Origin: DASYGT01 sp035999365
GTDB lineage: Bacteria > Actinomycetota > Actinomycetes > Mycobacteriales > Jatrophihabitantaceae
DNA length: 64,000 nucleotides
Assembly (NCBI GenBank): GCA_035999365.1
Contig: DASYGT010000048.1
Coordinates: 16,128-80,127 of the forward strand
Direction of reading: 5' to 3'
Shown: in pieces, positions 1 to 7,876 of the stretch
How positions within the stretch are numbered: the stretch's first letter is position 1
Layout: each line of letters starts with the position of its first letter
Notes under the pieces: model-generated
What the model was told of the DNA's origin: nothing
Seen by the model: the letters and a program-made list of their open reading frames with translations, nothing else
The model's database searches: none
Translations under genes and position numbers: made by a program

Positions 1-144
1 GACCATGTCCGGCCGAATGGTCATCCGCGCCCTGGCCGAGCCCTCGTGCACCTCGAGAACCTCGATGCCGAGTGCCCGGGAGGCCTCATCGGCCTCGAGC
101 ATTGCGGCAACTGCGGGGCGCTCGTCGCTCTGGTGTGCCGGCAC
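1..144 (-). CDS. paaI: PaaI-type hydroxyphenylacetyl-CoA thioesterase, 5' part only
   Basis: The first 48 codons of a minus-strand gene run off the left edge. They read MPAHQSDERPAVAAML, then EADEASRALGIEVLEV and ARARMTIRPDMV, which is how PaaI hotdog thioesterases of phenylacetate clusters begin. The usual role is to hydrolyse dead-end CoA thioesters and release trapped CoA. The GTG at 144 gives the longest good match; an ATG at 102 is an alternative start. The gene is divergent from paaZ and shares with it a PaaR-type operator. The catalytic part lies outside the window, so the assignment rests on the N-terminus and the context. Confidence 0.75.
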   Translation of the reverse strand, partial: MPAHQSDERPAVAAMLEADEASRALGIEVLEVHEGSARARMTIRPDMV

Positions 145-156
145 GCCGACACGATA

Positions 157-178
157 ACCTACCGAACGAACGGTCAGT
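157..178. promoter_or_regulatory. PaaR-type operator between paaI and paaZ
   Basis: The core ACCG-AA-CG-AA-CGGT is flanked by ACCT on the left and CAGT on the right. As I recall it, the published binding motif of the TetR-family regulator PaaR of Corynebacterium is a 22-bp palindrome with core ACCG-N2-CG-N2-CGGT; this site differs at one fixed position. It lies between the divergent paaI and paaZ starts, where a repressor released by phenylacetyl-CoA could control both. No paaR gene is in this window. Confidence 0.8.
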
Positions 179-206
179 AAGTCCGACTTGCCCGAGGAGC
201 CCCCGG

Positions 207-2240
207 ATGCCGGTGCTGCGCAGTTTCGTCGAGGATCGCTGGGTCACCCCCCACGGGGAAGGGCAGCCCGTCCGAGACGCGGTCACCGGAGCCGAGGTTG
301 CGCAGGTCTCGTCTCAGGGCATCGACATGAGCGCCGTGCTCGATCACGGGCGGCGGGTGGGCGGCCCGGCCTTGCGAGCGCTGACCTTCCACGAGCGGGC
401 AGCGCTACTGAAGGCGCTGGGCAACTACCTTCGCGAGCATCGCGAGGCGCTCTATGAGCTGTCGACCCGCACCGGCGCCACGCTCAACGACTCGAAGTTC
501 GACGTCGATGGCGGCATCGGTGTCCTGCTCGGTTACGCGAGCAAGGCAAAACGCGAACTGCCCGACGGCACGGTGTATGTCGAGGGCGCGGTCGAGCCGC
601 TGGGCAGGTCAGGACAGTTCGTCGGGCAGCACATCCTGACCTCGCTGCGCGGCGTCGCGGTGCAGATCGACGCCTTCAACTTTCCGGTCTGGGGGCCGCT
701 CGAGAAGCTCGCGCCCGCGTTCCTCGCGGGCGTACCGAGCCTGGTGAAGCCGGCATCGCAGACGGCCTACCTCACCGCGCGCCTCGTCGAGCTGATCGTC
801 GAGTCCGGCATCCTGCCGCGGGGCAGCCTGCAACTGATCTGCGGAAGCGTGGGCGATCTGTTCGAGCACCTCGACGAGCAGGACGTCGTGTCCTTCACCG
901 GATCGGCGTCCACTGCTGCGCGGCTGCGTGCCGACCGAACCGTTGTCGAGCGATCCGTGCGGTTCAACGCCGAGGCCGACTCCTTGAACTGCTCGATACT
1001 CGGCCCGGATGCAATACCGGGAAGCGCCGAGTTCGACCTCTACATCACCCAGTTGGTCAATGAGATGACGGTGAAGGCCGGGCAGAAGTGCACCGCGATC
1101 CGCCGGGCGATCGTGCCGGCTGACGTCGCAGACGCCGTGGTCGATGCCGCGCAGTCACGGCTGGCGGCCGTGATCGTCGGCGATCCCGCGGACGCATCGG
1201 TGACGATGGGGGCATTGGCCAGCCTGGAGCAGCGTGAGGAGGTACGCCGCTCTGTCAAAGCCCTCCAGGCCTCGTGCCGGGTGGTGTTCGGCGATCCGGA
1301 ACGCGTAGCGGTCGTCGGAGCCGATGCCGAACGCGGCGCGTTCCTCTCCCCGCTGCTGCTGCGCTGCGACGACGCCGATCGTGGCGAGCCGCACGAGATC
1401 GAGGCGTTCGGACCAGTGAGCACCGTGATGGGATACCGCGACACCGCCCATGCCGTGTCACTCGCCGCGCGTGGCCGGGGCAGCCTGGCGGGCTCGGTGG
1501 TCACGGCCGACACGCAGTTCGCCCGCGACATCGTGCTCGGGACAGCGCCCTGGCACGGCAGGTTGCTCGTCCTCGATGCCGACGACGCCGCAGAATCGAC
1601 CGGCCACGGGTCGCCACTGCCGATGCTCGTCCACGGTGGCCCCGGCCGCGCCGGCGGCGGCGAGGAAATGGGCGGCATCCGCGGTGTCCTGCACCACATG
1701 CAGCGCACCGCCATCCAAGCGAGCCCGCGAGTTCTCTCGGCTGTCACGGGTCGATGGGTGCCCGGAGCGGCGACGGCATCCGGTGTGCATCCGTTCCGCA
1801 AGTCGCTCGCCGAGCTGCACCTGGGCGACGCCCTTGCCGCCGGCCCCCGCGTCGTCACACTTGACGATGTCGAACACTTCGCCGATTTCACCGGCGACAC
1901 GTTCTACGCGCACATGGACGAGGACGCGGCGCGCGCGAACCCGTTCTTCGACGGTCGGGTCGCCCACGGCTATCTCATCGTGTCGTTCGCGGCCGGGCTC
2001 TTCGTGGATCCGGATCCCGGACCCGTCCTCGCCAACTACGGACTCGAGAATCTGCGGTTCCTCGCGCCCGTCTACCCAGGTGACGCATTGTCCGTACGGC
2101 TGGTGTGCAAGCAGATCACGCCCCGCGCGGACGCCGATCACGGTGAGGTGCGCTGGGACGTCGAGGTGACCAACCAGGACGGCGCACCGGTTGCCAAGTA
2201 CGACGTGCTGACAATGGTCGCGAAGCGGTGGCCGCTGTGA
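207..2240 (+). CDS. paaZ: Bifunctional oxepin-CoA hydrolase / 3-oxo-5,6-dehydrosuberyl-CoA semialdehyde dehydrogenase
   Basis: This 677-residue protein has the two-domain PaaZ layout. An aldehyde dehydrogenase occupies about residues 1-530, with the catalytic Cys in GQKCTAIRR at residue 295 and the general base Glu in FNAEADS at residue 256. A MaoC-like hydratase follows at about 540-677, with FTGDTFYAHMDEDAA and GRVAHGYLIVSF. In phenylacetate catabolism the hydratase part opens the oxepin-CoA ring and the dehydrogenase part oxidises the resulting aldehyde. The ATG at 207 is chosen because GAGGAG lies 8 bases upstream and the protein then starts like its relatives; an open frame continues further 5'. 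It is the first gene of the paa operon. Confidence 0.95.
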   Translation: MPVLRSFVEDRWVTPHGEGQPVRDAVTGAEVAQVSSQGIDMSAVLDHGRRVGGPALRALTFHERAALLKALGNYLREHREALYELSTRTGATLNDSKFDVDGGIGVLLGYASKAKRELPDGTVYVEGAVEPLGRSGQFVGQHILTSLRGVAVQIDAFNFPVWGPLEKLAPAFLAGVPSLVKPASQTAYLTARLVELIVESGILPRGSLQLICGSVGDLFEHLDEQDVVSFTGSASTAARLRADRTVVERSVRFNAEADSLNCSILGPDAIPGSAEFDLYITQLVNEMTVKAGQKCTAIRRAIVPADVADAVVDAAQSRLAAVIVGDPADASVTMGALASLEQREEVRRSVKALQASCRVVFGDPERVAVVGADAERGAFLSPLLLRCDDADRGEPHEIEAFGPVSTVMGYRDTAHAVSLAARGRGSLAGSVVTADTQFARDIVLGTAPWHGRLLVLDADDAAESTGHGSPLPMLVHGGPGRAGGGEEMGGIRGVLHHMQRTAIQASPRVLSAVTGRWVPGAATASGVHPFRKSLAELHLGDALAAGPRVVTLDDVEHFADFTGDTFYAHMDEDAARANPFFDGRVAHGYLIVSFAAGLFVDPDPGPVLANYGLENLRFLAPVYPGDALSVRLVCKQITPRADADHGEVRWDVEVTNQDGAPVAKYDVLTMVAKRWPL

Positions 2241-3187
2241 CGAACCCGCGGTCGCCCGAGCTCCAGGAGCACTTCGACGAGACGATCGCCCATGAGCGTC
2301 GCATCGAGCCCCGGGACTGGATGCCGGACGGCTACCGCAAGACGATGATCCGCCAGATCGCCCAGCATGCGCACTCGGAGATCATCGGCATGCAGCCGGA
2401 GGGCGAGTGGGTCACCCGCGCACCGTCATTGCGCCGTAAGGCGATCCTGCTCGCCAAGGTGCAGGACGAGGCCGGGCACGGGCTGTACCTCTACTCGGCC
2501 ACCGAAACGCTCGGCGCCGATCGTGCCGATCTCACTGACATGCTCATCGACGGCAGACAGAAGTACTCGTCGATCTTCAACTACCCGACGCTCACCTTCG
2601 CCGACGTCGGCGTGATCGGCTGGCTCGTGGACGGCGCCGCCATCTGCAATCAAGTTCCGTTGTGTCGGTCGTCCTACGGTCCGTACGCCAGGGCGATGGT
2701 GCGCATCTGCAAGGAAGAGTCCTTCCACCAGAGACAGGGCTACGAGCTGCTGCTCACCATGATGCGTGGCACCGACGCACAGCGGGCGATGGTGCAGGAC
2801 TCCACGAATCGCTGGTGGTGGCCGTCTCTGATGATGTTCGGACCGCCCGACGACCAGTCGCCGAATACCGCGCAGTCGATGGCTTGGGGAATCAAGCGGC
2901 ACACCAACGACGAGTTGCGGCAGCGGTTCGTCGACATGTCCGTGCCACAGGCCGAGGCGCTCGGTGTGTCACTGCCCGATCCCGAGCTGGTGTGGAACGA
3001 CGAGCGCGGCCACTACGACTTCGGCCCGCCGGACTGGGACGAGTTCGCCCGGGTGATCGCCGGCGACGGTATGTGCAACGCCGATCGGATCGCTCGCCGT
3101 CGATCCGCACATGCCGACGGGGCGTGGGTACGTGCGGCTGCGCTCGCGTTCGCCGCCAAACAGCGCGACAAGGAGGCGGTGGCATGA
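2237..3187 (+). CDS. paaA: Phenylacetyl-CoA epoxidase, catalytic subunit PaaA
   Basis: PaaA is the di-iron subunit of the multicomponent monooxygenase that converts phenylacetyl-CoA to its 1,2-epoxide. The ferritin-like fold is recognisable, with carboxylate/His ligand motifs around AKVQDEAGHGLYLYSA and KEESFHQRQGYE, and the length (316 residues) is typical. The GTG at 2237 overlaps the paaZ stop as GTGA; an in-frame GTG at 2228 would add three residues. The gene ends in an ATGA overlap with paaB, so the epoxidase subunits are probably translationally coupled. Confidence 0.95.
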   Translation: MTNPRSPELQEHFDETIAHERRIEPRDWMPDGYRKTMIRQIAQHAHSEIIGMQPEGEWVTRAPSLRRKAILLAKVQDEAGHGLYLYSATETLGADRADLTDMLIDGRQKYSSIFNYPTLTFADVGVIGWLVDGAAICNQVPLCRSSYGPYARAMVRICKEESFHQRQGYELLLTMMRGTDAQRAMVQDSTNRWWWPSLMMFGPPDDQSPNTAQSMAWGIKRHTNDELRQRFVDMSVPQAEALGVSLPDPELVWNDERGHYDFGPPDWDEFARVIAGDGMCNADRIARRRSAHADGAWVRAAALAFAAKQRDKEAVA

Positions 3188-3492
3188 CCGAGCCGACAAC
3201 GGGGCTGCGCACCACGGAGTGGCCGTTGTTCGAGGTGTTCCTGCGTGGAAAGCGTGGACTCAACCATGTGCACGTCGGCTCGCTGCATGCCGCGGACTCG
3301 CAGATGGCCCTGCATCACGCACGCGACCTCTACACACGCCGCAACGAGGGCGTCAGCATCTGGGTCGTCGCCAGCTCCGACATCACGGCGTCGAGCCCGG
3401 ACGAGAAGGACCCCTTCTTCGCACCGAGTGGCGACAAGGTGTACCGGCACCCGACCTTCTATGCCATCCCCGACACCGTTCCGCACATCTGA
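3184..3492 (+). CDS. paaB: Phenylacetyl-CoA epoxidase subunit PaaB
   Basis: This 102-residue protein matches PaaB: EWPLFEVFLRGKRGLNH near the start, ALHHARDLYTRR in the middle, and a C-terminal PTFYAIPDTVPHI. PaaB is the small subunit that bridges the catalytic PaaAC complex and the reductase. Its ATG overlaps the paaA stop by four bases, and paaC begins one base after its stop. Confidence 0.95.
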   Translation: MTEPTTGLRTTEWPLFEVFLRGKRGLNHVHVGSLHAADSQMALHHARDLYTRRNEGVSIWVVASSDITASSPDEKDPFFAPSGDKVYRHPTFYAIPDTVPHI

Positions 3493-3493
3493 G

Positions 3494-4369
3494 ATGGGAT
3501 TCGACACGGCGTACGAGGCGATCTCTGAGGTCGTCGACGACCACCGCTGGGCGTTCGGCACCGGCTTCACCGACCCGTTCGCGGGGCTGGACCCGGCAGT
3601 TCCCGAGATGGTGGACGGGCCTGATCTCGCCGCCTACTGTCTCGCGCTCGGCGACGACGCTCTCGTGATGTCACATCGGCTGCAGCAATGGCTGACCCGC
3701 GCTCCGGAACTGGAGGAGGAGACCGCGCTCGCGAACATCGGGCTCGACCTGCTGGGCCAGGCGCGGCTGCTACTCACCCGTGCGGGATTCGCTGACGGTT
3801 CGGGCCGCGCCGAGGACGCGTTCGCCTTCGGTCGTACGCCGTCGCAGTTCCGCAACGTCCAGTTCGTCGAACTGCCGTCCGCGGACTTCGCGGCGCTGGT
3901 GGTGCAACTGCTGTTGTTCAGCACGTTCCGGCTCGCCCAGCTCGCCCGGCTGCGCACCTCAGCCGATCCGATGCTCGCAGCCGTGGCTGCCAGAGGCGCG
4001 AACGAGGTTCGCTACCACCGCGACTACGCGGCGGAATGGGTGATCCGCCTCGGCGACGGCACGCCGGAATCTCACGAGCGGTCGGTGCGCGCACTTGACA
4101 CCCTCACGCCGGCGGCCGGCGAGCTGTTCCGGACCACCGAACTCGAGCGCAGGCTCGCGACGGCCGGGGTGGCCGTCGATCCGCCCGAGCTGCGGCCGGA
4201 GTTCGACACGGTCGTGAGTGCGATCCTCACGCGCGCCACGTTGACGGTTGCGCAGTTCCCTGTGCCCGTCGACCGAACGGGTCGCGACGGAGTGCACACG
4301 CCCTATCTCGACGACATCGTCGACGAGCTGCAGAGCGTCGCGCGCGAGCACGGTGGTGCGACGTGGTGA
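3494..4369 (+). CDS. paaC: Phenylacetyl-CoA epoxidase, structural subunit PaaC
   Basis: This 291-residue ferritin-like protein pairs with PaaA. Typical stretches are LALGDDALVMSHRLQQW, EEETALANIGLDLLGQAR and ANEVRYHRDYAAEWVIRLGDG. PaaC keeps the fold of the catalytic subunit but is generally regarded as structural. The ATG at 3494 follows the paaB stop directly. The 3' end overlaps paaD, in line with one polycistronic message. Confidence 0.95.
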   Translation: MGFDTAYEAISEVVDDHRWAFGTGFTDPFAGLDPAVPEMVDGPDLAAYCLALGDDALVMSHRLQQWLTRAPELEEETALANIGLDLLGQARLLLTRAGFADGSGRAEDAFAFGRTPSQFRNVQFVELPSADFAALVVQLLLFSTFRLAQLARLRTSADPMLAAVAARGANEVRYHRDYAAEWVIRLGDGTPESHERSVRALDTLTPAAGELFRTTELERRLATAGVAVDPPELRPEFDTVVSAILTRATLTVAQFPVPVDRTGRDGVHTPYLDDIVDELQSVAREHGGATW

Positions 4370-4905
4370 CGTCATCGGCCACTGATGTCGGTGTCGGTGT
4401 CGATGGCGGTGTCGACCTCGCACGTGTACGGCGAATCGTGTCGGAGGTTCCCGACCCGGAATTGCCGATGCTCACGCTGGTCGATCTCGGCATCGTCCGG
4501 CAGGTAGACGAGTCCGCCGGGACGGTACGCGTTGCGCTAACGCCGACCTACCTCGGATGTCCGGCACTGCATGAGATGCGGGCCGACGTGCTGCAACGAC
4601 TGGGTCGCGCGGGCTTCACGAACGTCGAAGTACGCATCGAACTCGCCCCTGCGTGGTCGACGGACTGGATCACCGCTGAGGGGCGGCGCAAGCTGCTCGA
4701 GGCCGGAATCTCACCGCCGGAGCCGGCACCCCGCGCTGTCACCGGGCCGGTGCCGATTGCCCTCAGCGTCGACCGGCCGGCGAACTGCCCGCGGTGCGGC
4801 TCGTCCGACACGGCACGCACCGCAGCCTTCGGGGCGACAGCGTGCCGCTCGCTGCACCGGTGCCTGTCCTGCCGCGAGCCCTTCGAGCACGTCAAGGAGA
4901 TCTGA
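4363..4905 (+). CDS. paaD: Phenylacetate degradation protein PaaD (MIP18/DUF59 family)
   Basis: This 180-residue protein has an N-terminal MIP18-like domain with EVPDPELPMLTLVDLGIVR and TPTYLGCPALHEM. The C-terminus carries four cysteines in two pairs, CPRCGSSDT and HRCLSCREPF, probably binding zinc. PaaD proteins are thought to help mature the iron-sulfur cluster of PaaE or the di-iron centre of PaaA. Start codons GTG 4363 and GTG 4366 both overlap the paaC end; 4363 is listed, and 4366 would make a GTGA overlap. Confidence 0.92.
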   Translation: MVTSSATDVGVGVDGGVDLARVRRIVSEVPDPELPMLTLVDLGIVRQVDESAGTVRVALTPTYLGCPALHEMRADVLQRLGRAGFTNVEVRIELAPAWSTDWITAEGRRKLLEAGISPPEPAPRAVTGPVPIALSVDRPANCPRCGSSDTARTAAFGATACRSLHRCLSCREPFEHVKEI

Positions 4906-4906
4906 C

Positions 4907-5995
4907 GTGAGCGCCGCCGTCACCGATCCCGTCCGCACCGGCCGCGGGCCGTTCCACGACGTCCGCGTCGCACGGGTAGACCGGCTCTGCGACGACGCGG
5001 TCGCCATCACCTTCGACATTGCACCGGAGCTTGCCGATGCCTTCCGCTTCCGCCCGGGCCAGTCGGTCACCCTGCGCCGAGCGGTCGACGGTCGCGAGGA
5101 GCGCCGCTCGTACTCCATCTGCGCCGCCGCCGGCCGACCCCTGCGGATCGGTGTTCGGGAGGTGCCGGGCGGCCTCGTTTCCCGATGGCTGGTGCACGAC
5201 GTGCGTGTCGGGGATCTCGTTGAGATGCAGGCTCCCAGCGGCACCTTCAGCCCAGAACTCGGACGCTCGGCCAGCCATGGCTTGATCGCCGCGGGCTCGG
5301 GAATCACTCCGACGCTCTCGATCGCAGCGTCGCTCGCCGCAGATCCGAACAGCGACGTGGTGCTGCTGTACGGCAATCGCCGCAGTGACACGGTGATGTT
5401 CGCCGACGAGGTGGCGGATCTGAAGGACGGCAACCCTGGGCGGGTGCAGTTGGTGCACGTCCTCTCGCGCGAGCCGCAGGAGGTGGAGCTGTTCAACGGC
5501 CGGATGGACGCGGCCAAGCTGCGCGAGTTGCTGCCCGCGGTCTGCGCACCGCAGAGCATCGATCACTGGTGGCTCTGCGGGCCGTTCGGGATGGTGACCG
5601 ACGCGGCGGCAGTGCTGAGCGAACTCGGCGTCGACCCGAAGGCGATCCACCGTGAGCTCTTCTATGTCGAGGAGGTCGCCCCGCCGCCGGCCCGCCATGT
5701 CGACGCCGCCGTCGGCCCGGGATGTGAGGTGACGGTCATCCTCGACGGTCGAGCGACGACGACAACTGTTGCCACCGGTTCAACGGTGCTCGACGGTGCG
5801 CAACGGGTCCGCCCGGACCTTCCCTTCGCCTGCAAGGGCGGCGTGTGCGGGACGTGCCGCGCCAAGGTGGTGTTCGGGCAGGTGTCGATGCGACGCAACT
5901 TCGCCCTCGAGGACGACGAGGTCGCCGACGGCTTCGTGCTCACCTGCCAAGCGATGCCTGAAACGGATGCGGTCACCGTCGACTACGACGCGTGA
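4907..5995 (+). CDS. paaE: Phenylacetyl-CoA epoxidase reductase subunit PaaE
   Basis: PaaE passes electrons from NADPH to the epoxidase. The 362-residue protein shows a FAD-binding part (RRSYSICAAAGRP), a nicotinamide-binding part (AAGSGITPTLSI, then WLCGPFGMV), and a C-terminal plant-type 2Fe-2S ferredoxin with CKGGVCGTC and a distal Cys in VLTCQAMP. The GTG at 4907 follows the paaD stop by one base and has AAGGAGA seven bases upstream. An open frame runs further 5' through paaD, but nothing in it resembles PaaE. Confidence 0.95.
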   Translation: MSAAVTDPVRTGRGPFHDVRVARVDRLCDDAVAITFDIAPELADAFRFRPGQSVTLRRAVDGREERRSYSICAAAGRPLRIGVREVPGGLVSRWLVHDVRVGDLVEMQAPSGTFSPELGRSASHGLIAAGSGITPTLSIAASLAADPNSDVVLLYGNRRSDTVMFADEVADLKDGNPGRVQLVHVLSREPQEVELFNGRMDAAKLRELLPAVCAPQSIDHWWLCGPFGMVTDAAAVLSELGVDPKAIHRELFYVEEVAPPPARHVDAAVGPGCEVTVILDGRATTTTVATGSTVLDGAQRVRPDLPFACKGGVCGTCRAKVVFGQVSMRRNFALEDDEVADGFVLTCQAMPETDAVTVDYDA

Positions 5996-6028
5996 CCCGT
6001 CGACTGCGAAACTTGCGAGGGGGGCGCG

Positions 6029-7330
6029 ATGCAGGACCGGACGCCGGATGCGGCAGATCTCGACCCGGCCGAGCGGTGTTCGGTCGACGAACTGAGATCG
6101 CTACAGCTTGAGCGGCTGCGCTGGTCGCTGCGCCACGCCTACGACAACGTGCCGCACTACCGGCAGGCCTTCGACGCGGCCGGCGTCCACCCGGACGAGT
6201 GCGCCGACCTCGCCGATCTGGCGCGATTCCCGTTCACCACGAAGGCTGATCTGCGCGAGCACTACCCGTTCGGCATGTTCGCCGTGCCGCGAGAGCGCAT
6301 CGCACGCCTGCACGCTTCGTCCGGCACCACCGGCCGCCCGACCGTGGTCGGCTATACCGCCGAGGATCTGAAGACGTGGGCCGGGCTGATGGCCCGGTCC
6401 ATTCGCGCATCGGGCGGGCGTCCGGGCGACATCGTGCACGTCGCGTACGGGTACGGGCTGTTCACCGGTGGTCTCGGGGCGCACTACGGGGCCGAAGCGT
6501 TGGGCTGCACTGTGGTTCCGGTGTCCGGTGGCATGACCGAGCGGCAGGTGATGCTGATCCGCGACTTCGCACCGGACGTCATCATGGTCACCCCGTCCTA
6601 CATGCTGGCGATCCTGGACGAGATGGAGCGGCAGGGCATCGACCCGCGCACCATGTCGCTGGCCGTCGGAATCTTCGGCGCCGAACCCTGGACGGAGGAC
6701 ATGCGCGCTGAGATGGAGCAGCGACTGGACATGCATGCCGTCGACATCTACGGGCTTTCGGAGTTGATGGGCCCCGGGGTCGCGAACGAATGTGTCGAGA
6801 CGAAGGACGGTCTGCATGTCTGGGAGGACCATTTCTATCCCGAGGTGATCGACCCAGTCACCGGTGAGGTGCTGCCCGACGGAACGGACGGCGAGCTGGT
6901 CTTCACGTCGCTCACGAAGCACGCGATGCCGCTGATCCGGTACCGCACGCGCGACCTCACCGCGCTGCTGCCGGGCACTGCCCGCCCCATGCGCCGGATG
7001 CGCAAGATCACCGGCCGATCCGACGACATGATCATCCTGCGGGGCGTGAACCTGTTCCCGACGCAGATCGAGGAGTTGATCCTGCGCACTCCGGCCCTCT
7101 CGCCGCACTTCCAATGCGTGCTGGCCCGCGCGGGGCGGCTCGACAGCCTCACCGTGCGCGTCGAGCACCGCGCCGGCGTTGATCCGGCGCAAGCAGTTGA
7201 GGCCGGTGCCGCGCTGCGGTCACTCGTGAAGAGCGCTATCGGGGTGACCGTGCAGGTCGAGGTGCTGCCACCGGACAGTGTCGAGCGCTCGCTCGGCAAG
7301 ATGCGGCGCGTGATCGACAACCGCACATGA
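6029..7330 (+). CDS. paaK: Phenylacetate-CoA ligase
   Basis: PaaK activates phenylacetate to phenylacetyl-CoA at the cost of ATP to AMP, the entry step of the pathway. The 433-residue length fits. The adenylate-forming loop is HASSGTTGRPTVVGY, followed by VDIYGLSELMGPG and the C-terminal RSDDMIILRGVNLFPTQIEE. The ATG at 6029 has a purine-rich GAGGGG sequence just upstream. It lies 33 bases after paaE, so it is most likely in the same operon, and it overlaps the next gene as ATGA. Confidence 0.95.
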   Translation: MQDRTPDAADLDPAERCSVDELRSLQLERLRWSLRHAYDNVPHYRQAFDAAGVHPDECADLADLARFPFTTKADLREHYPFGMFAVPRERIARLHASSGTTGRPTVVGYTAEDLKTWAGLMARSIRASGGRPGDIVHVAYGYGLFTGGLGAHYGAEALGCTVVPVSGGMTERQVMLIRDFAPDVIMVTPSYMLAILDEMERQGIDPRTMSLAVGIFGAEPWTEDMRAEMEQRLDMHAVDIYGLSELMGPGVANECVETKDGLHVWEDHFYPEVIDPVTGEVLPDGTDGELVFTSLTKHAMPLIRYRTRDLTALLPGTARPMRRMRKITGRSDDMIILRGVNLFPTQIEELILRTPALSPHFQCVLARAGRLDSLTVRVEHRAGVDPAQAVEAGAALRSLVKSAIGVTVQVEVLPPDSVERSLGKMRRVIDNRT

Positions 7331-7842
7331 GTGCCCAGGTGCGGTCCGCCGTCATCGTCGTCACCGGGGTGGCCGGCTCGGGCAAGACGACCGTGGGGCG
7401 GCTGCTCGCCGAGCGGCTTCAGTGCAGCTTTCTCGACGGCGACGATCTGCATCCGGCGGCGAACGTCGAGAAGATGGCGGCCGGCGAGCCACTCACCGAC
7501 GCCGACCGCGCGCCCTGGCTCGATGCGATCGCGGCCTGGATCGATCGGACGCTGGCCGACGGCCGGTCGGGTGTCGTGGCCTGCTCCGCCCTCAGACAGG
7601 CGTACCGAGACCGGCTCCGAGCGAAGGGGGTGCGCTTCGTCCGCCTCGACCTGCCTGCCTCGGTCGCCGCGGATCGCGTCAGGGCGCGTCCGGATCACTT
7701 CATGCCGGCCGCTCTTGTCGAGTCACAGGTTGATGCACTGGAACCCGCCGGCCCGGGAGAACGCATACTCTGTGTTGCTGTCGAACACCAACAGCCGAGC
7801 GCGGTCGTCGACGAGGTCCTTCGGGGCCTCCAGCCGGCCTAG
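7327..7842 (+). CDS. gntK: Gluconokinase
   Basis: This is a short P-loop kinase of 171 residues that phosphorylates gluconate to 6-phosphogluconate. The Walker A motif GVAGSGKTT is at residues 14-22. Family-typical parts follow: FLDGDDLHPAANVEKM, PLTDADRAPWL, CSALRQAYRDRLR and RPDHFMPAALVESQ. Its ATG overlaps the paaK stop, so it is probably translated from the paa message. That is odd, because no gluconate permease or pentose phosphate gene is nearby. A related small-molecule kinase is the alternative, but the motifs fit gluconokinase well. Confidence 0.88.
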   Translation: MSAQVRSAVIVVTGVAGSGKTTVGRLLAERLQCSFLDGDDLHPAANVEKMAAGEPLTDADRAPWLDAIAAWIDRTLADGRSGVVACSALRQAYRDRLRAKGVRFVRLDLPASVAADRVRARPDHFMPAALVESQVDALEPAGPGERILCVAVEHQQPSAVVDEVLRGLQPA

Positions 7843-7876
7843 AGTCGTCCGACACCTTCGCCCGTGGAGCCGCTTC

